Part shown: one piece after another, positions 1 to 5,281 of the stretch
Numbering within the stretch: position 1 is the stretch's first letter
Layout: every line of letters starts with the position of its first letter
Source of the DNA: an uncultured Butyrivibrio sp.
GTDB taxonomy: Bacteria > Bacillota > Clostridia > Lachnospirales > Lachnospiraceae
Length of the DNA stretch: 11,268 nucleotides
Direction of reading: 5' to 3'
NCBI RefSeq assembly: GCF_947169445.1
Contig: NZ_CAMVPU010000086.1
Span: 1 to 11,268, forward strand
The notes under the pieces: generated by a model
Database searches by the model: none
Told to the model about the DNA's origin: nothing
What the model saw: only the letters and a program-made list of their open reading frames with translations
Position numbers and translations under genes: made by a program

Positions 1-55
1 GTAAGGCACAGCACTTTGACTGCTGCATACGACGGTTCGAATCCGGCTAGCCCAG
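1..55 (+). tRNA. tRNA-Gln (anticodon TTG), 5' end cut by window edge
   Basis: This is the 3' portion of a glutamine tRNA. An anticodon stem CAGCA/TGCTG encloses the loop CTTTGAC, which gives anticodon TTG. The T arm CGG-TTCGAAT-CCG is present, and the acceptor strand TAGCCCA (48-54) is followed by discriminator G55. The next three bases are CTA rather than CCA, so the CCA end must be added after transcription. About 17 bases of the 5' end lie outside the window. Confidence 0.93.
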
Positions 56-93
56 CTAGATGCGGCGTAAGCTGCACGGAATCAACATAATAT

Positions 94-166
94 GGGATAC
101 TAGCTCAGGTGGTAGAGCACTTGACTTTTAATCAAGTTGTCGGGGGTTCGAATCCCCCATGTCTCA
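94..166 (+). tRNA. tRNA-Lys (anticodon TTT)
   Basis: Full cloverleaf: D stem GCTC/GAGC, anticodon stem CTTGA/TCAAG around loop CTTTTAA (anticodon TTT at 127-129), and T arm GGGGG-TTCGAAT-CCCCC. No CCA is encoded after discriminator A166. The acceptor stem is weak: 5' GGGATAC against 3' ATGTCTC gives G95-T164 and T98-G161 wobbles and a C100/A159 mismatch at the base of the stem. It may still fold and function, but the stem is less regular than in most lysine tRNAs. Confidence 0.93.
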
Positions 167-170
167 TTTT

Positions 171-202
171 AATCCCTATTAGCTTATAGGGATTGTTTTT
201 TT
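171..202 (+). terminator. Rho-independent terminator after tRNA-Lys
   Basis: A perfect 9-bp stem AATCCCTAT (171-179) / ATAGGGATT (186-194) with a 6-nt loop is followed by G and seven T residues. It closes the tRNA-Gln/tRNA-Lys transcript. Confidence 0.93.
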
Positions 203-261
203 ATTCAGTCAGTTTAATATGAAAGTAGTCAGAAATGTAGTCATCATTTCTGCTATGATAT

Positions 262-324
<63 letters not shown>

Positions 325-341
<17 letters not shown>

Positions 342-387
342 CTTAGACTTAAGGTGTTTCATGTTAATTCATGGAACACCTTTTTTC
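325..387 (+). repeat. attL: left copy of the 63-bp attachment repeat
   Basis: Positions 325-344 match 8276-8295 exactly, four bases differ (AGAC here, TAGT at the right end), and 349-387 match 8300-8338 exactly. The repeat covers the tRNA-Leu 3' end and its terminator. The likely crossover is the 7-bp AGTCCTG at 326-332. It is flanked on the right by TTATCC and on the left by GGTTCA, which belongs to the host T arm. Confidence 0.92.
350..387 (+). terminator. tRNA-Leu terminator (element-borne copy)
   Basis: A 13-bp stem AAGGTGTTTCATG / CATGGAACACCTT, with one T-G wobble and a 6-nt loop, is followed by a T run. It ends tRNA-Leu transcription just inside the island. An identical copy lies at 8301-8338, beyond the right attachment core. 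Confidence 0.93.
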
Positions 388-473
388 TTAGATTTTATCT
401 AGGTTTATTAACCATCACTTTGTTTATCTTGCGTTATCTAATCCTTTACAATATCCCTGTTTTCTTAGCAAAA

Positions 474-505
474 TGATGGCAGAAATGATGGCAGATTTGA
501 TGGCA
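474..505 (+). repeat. Arm-type direct repeats, left end (3 copies, 12-bp period)
   Basis: TGATGGCA occurs at 474-481, 486-493 and 498-505, exactly 12 bp apart. Two copies with the same 12-bp period and orientation lie near the right end (8218-8236). Tyrosine integrases with an N-terminal arm-binding domain bind such repeats inside both ends of their element. The integrase encoded here has a suitable N-terminal region, so these are probably its arm sites. Confidence 0.75.
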
Positions 506-716
506 TCAAACGCAGTAACCATGCACATCATACCGGATTAGGGGTTGATATTTTAATGGGTGGTGGTGGCGTTCTTAGATGGCTCTTTCCCCAAAGGAAA
601 TAAAAAGGTGTAAACACCAAGAACAAACAATGAAAAAGCTATATATAAAAGAATTTCACCGACATAGGGAAAGCAACAATTCAAGAAGGAAGATAAAGAT
701 ATGAAGAAGAACCAGG

Positions 717-762
717 GAAAAAAGAAAATGTAACTATTACAGCGGAGCTAGTAATAGTTACA
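717..762 (-). terminator. Terminator of the leftward repressor gene; first copy of the flanked hairpin
   Basis: TGTAACTATTAC (729-740) pairs over 12 bp with GTAATAGTTACA (751-762) around a 10-nt loop. Read on the minus strand, downstream of the repressor stop codon, the hairpin is followed by the T-rich run ATTTTCTTTTTT. It therefore looks like a Rho-independent terminator. The 15 bases TACAGAGGCAGCAGA at its right edge (759-773) recur beside a different hairpin at 5087-5139. Confidence 0.75.
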
Positions 763-776
763 GAGGCAGCAGATTT

Positions 777-1580
777 TTAATTGAAGGGTATGTAAAAAGA
801 CGAAAAAGTAAATAAAAACTCTCTAGCGGTTATTGTGTTACGTGGGAAAGAGAAGAATAATTCATAGTTTTTATCTGTGCTAAAAGATGCAAGAATATCT
901 TCTATTGAATCTTTTGTTGATGTATCTAAAGACAATAGCTCGTCCAATGCTTTTACTTCGGCATCAGAAAAGAAAGAGGCTGTATAGCTTTTCTTTTCGT
1001 TATCGGTATTATAGTCATCATATAATCTCAGAATTGCTTCATCTGCTATCTCTTTGGCTGTTTGATAATCATATTCTTTTTTCCTTTGTATGCTGTTTTC
1101 TAAAATTCCTTTTTTCCATGTTTCGTATATTGATGAGCCACCTGTAACCATGCCCATGGCTTTTAAAATGCTTGACCATTCAGCCAAGAATTTCTGAATA
1201 CAGGGATTGCCAAAATGAATAACATAGTCGTTTCCAAAAGAATTTCCGGTGTCGATAAAAAAGTTTTCTTGTTCAGAAATCTCGAATAATTTGGATTCAA
1301 ATTCAGATAGATTTTCAGAATTGGAAACACGGTTATTATCAGTGTCTGTGATACCAAATAAATAGTCCAAACTACACCCATATACTTTTGATAATTGGAT
1401 TAGGTCAGTGACATTCCAATTTGTAGAACCATTGAATCGTTTTGATAATTCGGATTCTCCTATACCAATCTTTTCCGCAATACTTTTGTTGCTTTCACCA
1501 TGAGTTATTTCTTTTAAACGTTTCTTAAAAAGAGCAACATTAAACTCTGAAATATGTTTAAATTGACTATTCTTCTCCAT
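777..1580 (-). CDS. XRE-family (cI-like) repressor of the island
   Basis: This 267-residue protein has a helix-turn-helix domain at about residues 14-76: KRLKEI..., then SNKSIAEKIGIGESELSKRF, then a segment ending SLDYLFGIT, typical of phage cI/XRE repressors. The C-terminal two thirds has no recognisable S24/LexA-type self-cleavage motif. If so, induction would need an antirepressor rather than RecA-stimulated cleavage. The start ATG is preceded on the minus strand by AAAGGA at good spacing. It faces the 1721 gene across a 140-bp gap with several TAGAAA half-sites. It probably keeps the rightward operon off and regulates itself. The C-terminal function is unknown to me. Confidence 0.85.
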   Translation of the reverse strand: MEKNSQFKHISEFNVALFKKRLKEITHGESNKSIAEKIGIGESELSKRFNGSTNWNVTDLIQLSKVYGCSLDYLFGITDTDNNRVSNSENLSEFESKLFEISEQENFFIDTGNSFGNDYVIHFGNPCIQKFLAEWSSILKAMGMVTGGSSIYETWKKGILENSIQRKKEYDYQTAKEIADEAILRLYDDYNTDNEKKSYTASFFSDAEVKALDELLSLDTSTKDSIEDILASFSTDKNYELFFSFPRNTITAREFLFTFSSFYIPFN

Positions 1581-1581
1581 A

Positions 1582-1631
1582 TAGAAATTCCTTTCGATAA
1601 TATTTCTTAAATAGAAATTACTATCTTTCTA
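1582..1631. promoter_or_regulatory. Probable repressor operators (TAGAAA dyads)
   Basis: Two overlapping inverted repeats sit between the divergent genes: ATTTCT-TAAAT-AGAAAT (1602-1618) and TAGAAA-N8-TTTCTA (1612-1631). A further TAGAAA lies at 1582-1587 next to the repressor start. They fall just downstream of the predicted repressor promoter, which suits autoregulation by the XRE protein. The binding protein is inferred from position. Confidence 0.6.
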
Positions 1632-1636
1632 AAACA

Positions 1637-1665
1637 ATTATATCCAAATAGTTCTAAATAAGCAA
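1637..1665 (-). promoter_or_regulatory. Predicted promoter of the leftward repressor
   Basis: On the minus strand, TTGCTT (plus positions 1660-1665) and TATAAT (1637-1642) are separated by 17 bp, close to the sigma-A consensus. Transcription would start near 1630 and run through the TAGAAA operators into the repressor gene. I could not see an equally good promoter for the rightward operon. Confidence 0.6.
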
Positions 1666-1720
1666 TAATAATGTCAGATAAAGCAATACAACAAGCTTTT
1701 ATTGAAAGGAGAACCAAATA

Positions 1721-1903
1721 ATGGAAAAAAAGCTGATTGATGCAAAAGGGTTAATGGAATACACATCACTTGGCAAGACAAGAGCTATTCAGTTTGCTAG
1801 GAGTAATAATGCAGAGGTTAGGATTGGCAGACGTTGCTTGTATGATGTGAACATTCTGAACGAAGTTATTGAAGGAATTAGGAAAGGAGAAATTACAACA
1901 TGA
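1721..1903 (+). CDS. Small HTH DNA-binding protein, AlpA/excisionase-like (DUF6462-like)
   Basis: At 60 residues this is a single winged-helix/HTH_17-type domain. The order is LIDAKGLMEYTSLGKTRAIQFA (recognition helix region), a basic segment, then the RIGRRCLYDV strand and a C-terminal helix. The G-R-R-x-L-Y-D motif is typical of small excisionase/AlpA-like and DUF6462 proteins on Clostridia mobile elements. The RBS AAAGGAG precedes the ATG. It is the first gene of the rightward operon, directly opposite the repressor, which is where AlpA-type activators or Xis proteins sit in satellites and prophages. It may direct excision with the integrase or activate the operon; the sequence does not decide which. 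Confidence 0.75.
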   Translation: MEKKLIDAKGLMEYTSLGKTRAIQFARSNNAEVRIGRRCLYDVNILNEVIEGIRKGEITT

Positions 1904-2076
1904 ATGATTGGAGAGAAACAACACAGGGACAGGATATGTTAGAGCAGCTTGAGTGTGATCTGAATGAAATCCTTGAACGTTTTGAAAAGGAATACAAGGA
2001 TTGTGTATTCAGACATTTAGATTATTTCTATGCACTTGGCTATGAGGATGGACAGGAGGCTGGCGAAAATGATTGA
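1900..2076 (+). CDS. Small acidic hypothetical protein (58 aa)
   Basis: The ATG at 1900 overlaps the stop of the upstream gene (ATGA), with GGAAAGGAG just upstream, so translation is probably coupled. The 58-residue product is acidic and helical (GQDMLEQLECDLNEILERF) and ends with YALGYEDGQEAG. A similar aromatic-x-x-G-x-x-x-G ending occurs in the proteins at 2069-2290 and 6772-7044, so these may belong to one loosely related family reminiscent of DUF6809. No function can be assigned. Confidence 0.72.
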   Translation: MNDWRETTQGQDMLEQLECDLNEILERFEKEYKDCVFRHLDYFYALGYEDGQEAGEND

Positions 2077-2290
2077 ACAGCAATTTGCTGAAGTTATCAG
2101 ATTTGATTCTGCAGAGATTGCTAATACACTTATCGGTATGTTTGATATTAAGAGCCAAGATGCAGAGAAGTTTATAACAGATTCTATTACCGCTACTTGT
2201 GAAAAATATCTAAGAGGCGGTTACTGCAAAGGCATAGAGGATATGCAGACACATGCGGAAGTGTTGAGGAAAAAAGTATATGGGGAGTGA
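2069..2290 (+). CDS. Small hypothetical protein (73 aa)
   Basis: The start at 2069 is chosen because AGGAGG (2054-2059) lies 9 bases upstream and the frame overlaps the end of the previous gene by 8 bases, as in a tight operon. An in-frame upstream ATG at 2030 has no RBS. The product is predicted helical: a segment MIEQQFAEVIRF, a middle part containing FDIKSQDAEKFI, and a C-terminal stretch YLRGGYCKGIEDMQ. I do not recognise the family. Its position ahead of the replication-associated gene suggests an early accessory role. Confidence 0.75.
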   Translation: MIEQQFAEVIRFDSAEIANTLIGMFDIKSQDAEKFITDSITATCEKYLRGGYCKGIEDMQTHAEVLRKKVYGE

Positions 2291-2296
2291 TTCATC

Positions 2297-2791
2297 ATGG
2301 CTAGAAAAAAGAAAGAGTCCTCAGGGGAATATAAGCATGAAACATTCCTATTGAGGACAGAATTCTATAAGCAAATTCATTATATGACAGATGAGCAGAA
2401 AGGAAAACTGCTTACTAAGATATATCAGTATGCCATAGATGAAACTGAGGAAGATACAGGGGATGCACTTATAGAAGCTGTTTTCTCAGTGATAAGAAGT
2501 TGGTTAGGTAGTGCATGGAAGAAATACTATGAAGAAGCTGAATTAAAGGCAAAGAAAGAAAAGTTAGGCGGTATTCTATCATCCTTAAAGTCAGGACAGA
2601 AACTATCTTCTGAAAGTCTAAAATTCATGGAAGAAGGTGGCTATCTTACAAGAGCATACCTTAAAAAGAAAGAAGTACCGGATGAAATAATCAAATCTCT
2701 TTTTCATAATGATCAGGACGAAACACAGGAACAAACTTTCAAAAAGAATCCAAGACAACAAGAACAGTACGAAGAATTACCTTTTTCATAA
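2297..2791 (+). CDS. DUF6291-like phage replication-associated protein
   Basis: The 164-residue product contains, at about residues 15-75, the pattern of the DUF6291 domain: FLLRTEFYKQIHYM, then LLTKIYQYAIDETEE, then ALIEAVFSVIRSWL. This domain is common in replication regions of Firmicute phages and mobile elements. A Lys-rich linker (KKYYEEAELKAKKEK) follows, then a variable tail ending YEELPFS, which resembles the acidic-hydrophobic SSB C-terminal tip. GGGGAG upstream of the ATG serves as RBS. A hairpin and a tandem repeat array follow within 40 bases, as expected if the protein acts at a nearby origin. Family assignment is from memory of the pattern, so function is tentative. Confidence 0.6.
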   Translation: MARKKKESSGEYKHETFLLRTEFYKQIHYMTDEQKGKLLTKIYQYAIDETEEDTGDALIEAVFSVIRSWLGSAWKKYYEEAELKAKKEKLGGILSSLKSGQKLSSESLKFMEEGGYLTRAYLKKKEVPDEIIKSLFHNDQDETQEQTFKKNPRQQEQYEELPFS

Positions 2792-2826
2792 TTAACTTAA
2801 GTTAGCTTGGGTTGAACTTAGGTTAA
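2792..2826 (+). repeat. Inverted repeat next to the tandem array
   Basis: TTAACTTAAGTT (2792-2803) pairs with AACTTAGGTTAA (2815-2826) in a 12-bp stem with one G-T pair and an 11-nt loop. It begins at the stop codon of the DUF6291-like gene and leads directly into the 18-bp repeats. It could be a weak terminator, since T-rich DNA follows, or part of an origin. Confidence 0.6.
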
Positions 2827-2829
2827 CAT

Positions 2830-2910
2830 GTATTTGTATTTGATTTTGTATTTGTATTTGATTCTGTATTTGTATTTGATTTTGTATTTGTGTTTGATTC
2901 TGTATTTGAT
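2830..2910 (+). repeat. 18-bp tandem repeat array, candidate replication origin (iterons)
   Basis: Four full units begin at 2830, 2848, 2866 and 2884: GTATTTGTATTTGATTTT alternating with a TTCT ending, the last with one extra change. A 9-bp partial unit follows at 2902-2910. The plus strand is almost only G and T, with strong strand asymmetry and easy melting. The array lies in a 187-bp gene-free gap just after the replication-associated gene, a usual place for iterons and an unwinding element. Origin function is inferred. Confidence 0.8.
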
Positions 2911-2945
2911 TATTAAAAGGTAAATGTATTAGGTAAATGTATAGG

Positions 2946-2962
2946 GTGCAGAACTTCTGCAC
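2946..2962. promoter_or_regulatory. Palindrome upstream of the 2979 gene
   Basis: GTGCAGAACTTCTGCAC is a perfect 8-bp dyad about a central C. It ends 16 bases before the next start codon and follows two copies of GGTAAATGTAT. Its place between the repeat array and the next gene suits an operator or RNA hairpin covering the leader. The binding factor is unknown. Confidence 0.55.
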
Positions 2963-2978
2963 TAAATAGGTGTAAAAA

Positions 2979-3329
2979 ATGAATATGAAGATTTTTAGTT
3001 CACAAGTAAGAAAAGCCTATAAAGCTATAGAGGGCTGTTGTAATTGGGAACTGAGCGACTATCTTGATTTCTTTTGTATCTTCTTTAGGTTGCACAAGTA
3101 TAAAACAGGACATGAACACTATAATATTCCAACTGAACGATTACAGGACATAATGGAGAATCTTTGCTTCGTTATGGATGATGATGGGAATTACATTGAA
3201 GTATATCCTGAGGATTCTGAGGCTATCATACGGCAATACTTTAGAACGTATTTTGATTGTGATTATTCCATATATCATTTTATGAGTGGTAACATACGGC
3301 TTTACAGAATATATGAATTGGGCTTGTAG
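2979..3329 (+). CDS. Hypothetical protein (116 aa)
   Basis: I do not recognise this protein. It starts MNMKIFSSQVRKAYKAIEGC after a weak AGGTG RBS and is rich in Tyr, Phe and Cys. Segments include ELSDYLDFFCIFFRLH, an acidic middle (FVMDDDGNYIEVYPED) and a C-terminal stretch IIRQYFRTYFDCDYS. The aromatic content looks globular rather than membrane-embedded. It lies between the repeat array and the HNH/TerS genes. The same-strand operon position supports it as real. Confidence 0.7.
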   Translation: MNMKIFSSQVRKAYKAIEGCCNWELSDYLDFFCIFFRLHKYKTGHEHYNIPTERLQDIMENLCFVMDDDGNYIEVYPEDSEAIIRQYFRTYFDCDYSIYHFMSGNIRLYRIYELGL

Positions 3330-3394
3330 GAGAGATAAGGGTTAAAAACATGAATGGGTACTAGGAATGTCAAACAAGCGAAAGGGGAAAGTAC

Positions 3395-3709
3395 ATGATT
3401 CATGTTAATGACAGTAAAGTTTCGCCTGAATATAGGGCGTATCTAGAATCTTCTAAATGGCAAGAAATTAGGAACAGGGTTTTGTTACGTGAAAACTATA
3501 GATGTTGCGTGTGTGGCGATAAAGCCACACATGTGCATCATATTAGGGGCAAGCACCGATTTAATGAAGCATCACATCTTGAGGACCTGTGCGCGATGTG
3601 TGAGCCGTGTCATGATAAGTTGCACCTGTATTTTGAGTTTTGTGACAATTTGAAAGCTTATTATGAGCAGAAAAGGCACGAAGAAGCAAAGGCAAAGGGA
3701 TATTACTAA
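3395..3709 (+). CDS. HNH endonuclease, packaging-associated type
   Basis: The 104-residue protein is a compact HNH nuclease. Zinc ligands are C37-x-x-C40 and C69-x-x-C72 with H73/H77 nearby, and the catalytic HVHHI motif spans 46-50. The N-terminal SSKWQEIRNRVLLRENYRC is typical of phage HNH proteins. AAAGGGGAAAG precedes the ATG. In many cos-type phages an HNH gene sits next to the terminase genes and is needed for cleavage at cos by the large terminase. Here it lies one small gene before a TerS-like gene, so a role in packaging initiation is the best inference. A homing endonuclease is less likely, given that it fits the operon. Confidence 0.88.
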   Translation: MIHVNDSKVSPEYRAYLESSKWQEIRNRVLLRENYRCCVCGDKATHVHHIRGKHRFNEASHLEDLCAMCEPCHDKLHLYFEFCDNLKAYYEQKRHEEAKAKGYY

Positions 3710-3733
3710 TAATTCAAAGGAGATCATAAACAT

Positions 3734-3949
3734 ATGATTAAAAGTATTGAAAGTTATGAGGATTTTGTAAAAGTTATTCAGGGTATGAATGAGCAAAGAC
3801 AATACTATGGCGGTGGCAAAAGTAAGGAATACCAAGAAGTATTACAGGATTTTTTGGCAAGGGATTATGTTAGTTATAAGAAATACACTAAGAGAATTGA
3901 AAAGGAATTTTTGAAACTGGTTAAAGGTAAGCAACCTGATGAGGATTAA
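3734..3949 (+). CDS. Small hypothetical protein (71 aa) between HNH and TerS genes
   Basis: A strong AAAGGAGAT ribosome binding site precedes the ATG at 3734. The product is charged and helical, with SYEDFVKVIQGMNEQRQYY, a Gly stretch (GGGK) and a basic C-terminal helix KKYTKRIEKEFLKLVK. It has no membrane segment or known motif that I recognise. Its position between two packaging-type genes suggests a link to that module, but nothing in the sequence gives a function. Confidence 0.72.
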   Translation: MIKSIESYEDFVKVIQGMNEQRQYYGGGKSKEYQEVLQDFLARDYVSYKKYTKRIEKEFLKLVKGKQPDED

Positions 3950-3999
3950 AAAGCTAAGTACAACGCAGATATGCACCACCCAAAAAGAAAGGGGAAACA

Positions 4000-4551
4000 A
4001 TGCCAAGTAAGGAACTACGGAAATACAAAGAGTTATCAAAAGAAGTGAATCCAGAAATAAATGCAGCCGCCTTAGATATGGCTTGTGCGTGCCTTAAAAA
4101 TCTAGGCGGACACCCTTATAAGTATGATGATAGCCAGGAAGGATTGAAAGCATTTATAGAAAACTCACAAGGCTATTTTGCTTACTTGCAAAGTGTTAAT
4201 AGCAAGCTGGAAGAAAAACAAGGGATTATTCCTGATGTTGAAGGCTATGCGTTATTTCTAGGCGTTGACCGCAGTACAATTAACCGCTATCACAATCGTG
4301 GTGGGGAATGGGCAGAAACAATTGATTTATTCAAAAATGCTATCGGATATGCAAAAAAACAACTTATGCTAAAAGGAAAAATCCCTAGTGTTTTAGCAGT
4401 TTTCGACCTTGCAAACAATCATGAATACTTGAATACTGGCGAATTCAAGCTATCTGCAAATGTGACTAACAACGATAATAAGGAACGTAGCTATGACAAT
4501 ATAAAAAGTTATAGGCTGACAGAAGGAGCAGACAATGCAGATATTCAATGA
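4000..4551 (+). CDS. terS: Terminase small-subunit-like DNA-packaging protein
   Basis: The 183-residue product resembles gp3/TerS-type packaging proteins. A helix-turn-helix at about 78-97 (PDVEGYALFLGVDRSTINRY) comes first, then a helix with WAETIDLFKNAIGYAKKQL. The region at 128-145 (IPSVLAVFDLANNHEYLN) matches the family ending where the chain meets the oligomerisation region. TerS binds the pac/cos site and delivers DNA to the large terminase. No TerL gene follows; instead a small membrane protein overlaps the end. That absence is the key reason to think of a satellite that borrows a helper's motor. The RBS is AAAGGGG. Family call is by pattern, with moderate to good confidence. Confidence 0.72.
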   Translation: MPSKELRKYKELSKEVNPEINAAALDMACACLKNLGGHPYKYDDSQEGLKAFIENSQGYFAYLQSVNSKLEEKQGIIPDVEGYALFLGVDRSTINRYHNRGGEWAETIDLFKNAIGYAKKQLMLKGKIPSVLAVFDLANNHEYLNTGEFKLSANVTNNDNKERSYDNIKSYRLTEGADNADIQ

Positions 4552-4780
4552 ACAGGGGCAAGTTATAAAGCCATGTAATAGTGATGGTCAAGAAATTCCT
4601 GTTGTTCATGCTGTTCAAGCTATGATGGAAACACAGGAAGAATACAAGCGTGCGGAAAGGTTTAAGAAACTATTGATTGCGGAAAGTGTAATCATAACGC
4701 TTGCCATAATAGTGGCGGTTAGAGAACGCTTGTTAGGCAGCAGGCGTGTGATAGAGATAATAAAATCAAAATTATGCTGA
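4535..4780 (+). CDS. Small single-pass membrane protein (81 aa), function unknown
   Basis: The ATG at 4535 overlaps the TerS-like gene by 17 bases and has AGAAGGAGC just upstream, so it is translationally coupled. The first ~45 residues are polar (NEQGQVIKPCNSDGQEIPV). One hydrophobic segment at about 46-62 (LLIAESVIITLAIIVAV) is followed by a basic tail (RERLLGSRRVIEIIKSK). The topology is one transmembrane helix with a positive C-terminus. It occupies the slot where TerL would be expected in a phage. In satellites this position often holds interference or accessory genes, but that is only context. Confidence 0.7.
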   Translation: MQIFNEQGQVIKPCNSDGQEIPVVHAVQAMMETQEEYKRAERFKKLLIAESVIITLAIIVAVRERLLGSRRVIEIIKSKLC

Positions 4781-5281
4781 CTAGCAAGGCAAGGGATAGA
4801 GAAATCTAAATTTAGAATGATTAGATTGATAAAAAGTATAGGTAAAAATATATATGCTTCTCGTTCAATGTGTAGTGTGGAAGAAACGCCCAAATTTTTG
4901 ATTTTAATAATGGGGTGGTGTTCTGTATCAACCGACATATAAAAATCGAATTTAGGATTGTTTTTGCCTATACAGTAAATGGATGGCTACGAAGTCAATT
5001 CAACTCAATCAACGCAGAAAAAAAGATTTATTGATGGGGTAGAAATTTGCGCCCCCAACGTAGCCGGATGAAAATTTGCTATAAACCTGTAGGCTATCCA
5101 TAAAGCTAGGCTTGTTAGATAGCCTACAGAGGCAGCAGAACACAGGAATGAATCAACTCAATATAAATGTTTTTATATGAATTACTATTGAGAAGATTTG
5201 TAAAAACTGAAATTTTTTCCTGACGGAATGCTTTATTATACTAAAGTGCTGAGGTTTAGCGATTTGAAAACGAAAAACTTA
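4781..5281. other. Gene-poor stretch between the two island operons
   Basis: About 500 bp without a well-supported gene. It contains an inverted repeat AATCTAA/TTAGATT (4803-4827) and a 7-bp inverted pair GGCTACG (4984-4990) / CGTAGCC (5058-5064). A short GC-rich patch lies at 5049-5067, and the flanked hairpin at 5087-5139. A 30-codon frame (4979-5071, beginning MDGYEVNST and ending APNVAG) covers the GC-rich patch but has no clear RBS. A 41-codon frame starts at 4817, also without RBS. A packaging site is possible here. Confidence 0.5.
5087..5139. repeat. Hairpin with shared 15-bp flank, second copy
   Basis: CTGTAGGCTATC (5087-5098) pairs perfectly over 12 bp with GATAGCCTACAG (5118-5129) around a 19-nt loop. 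The stem runs into TACAGAGGCAGCAGA (5125-5139), identical to 759-773 at the left end. The two stems differ in sequence yet both pair perfectly, and both loops contain AGCTA. This copy lacks a good T run on either strand, so termination alone does not explain it. Confidence 0.7.

Larger units (their letters stand above)
388..776. other. Left-end non-coding stretch of the island
   Basis: I see no convincing gene here. It contains the triple arm-type repeat (474-505), a small palindrome GGTGTAAACACC at 607-618, and the terminator of the leftward repressor (about 717-762). The 13 bases AACACCAAGAACA at 613-625 recur at 5740-5752 in the leader of the second rightward operon. Very short reading frames, for example a 15-codon Gly-rich one near 556, lack support. 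Confidence 0.6.

Noticed and set aside
887..1147. Plus-strand frame opposite the XRE repressor (and a minus-strand one at 1163-1381)
   Set aside because: Both are shadows in other frames of the well-supported repressor gene.
2830..2910. CRISPR array
   Set aside because: The units are contiguous 18-bp tandem repeats without unique spacers, and no cas genes are present.
3572..4039. Minus-strand frames opposite the HNH, 3734 and TerS genes
   Set aside because: Hydrophobic composition typical of antisense frames; no RBS, and the plus-strand genes are well supported.
4615..4938. 107-codon minus-strand frame
   Set aside because: Overlaps the coupled small membrane protein gene; no RBS on the minus strand and no domain pattern.
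4817..4942. 41-codon plus-strand frame in the gene-poor gap
   Set aside because: No ribosome binding site and no recognisable pattern; mentioned only as part of the gap description.
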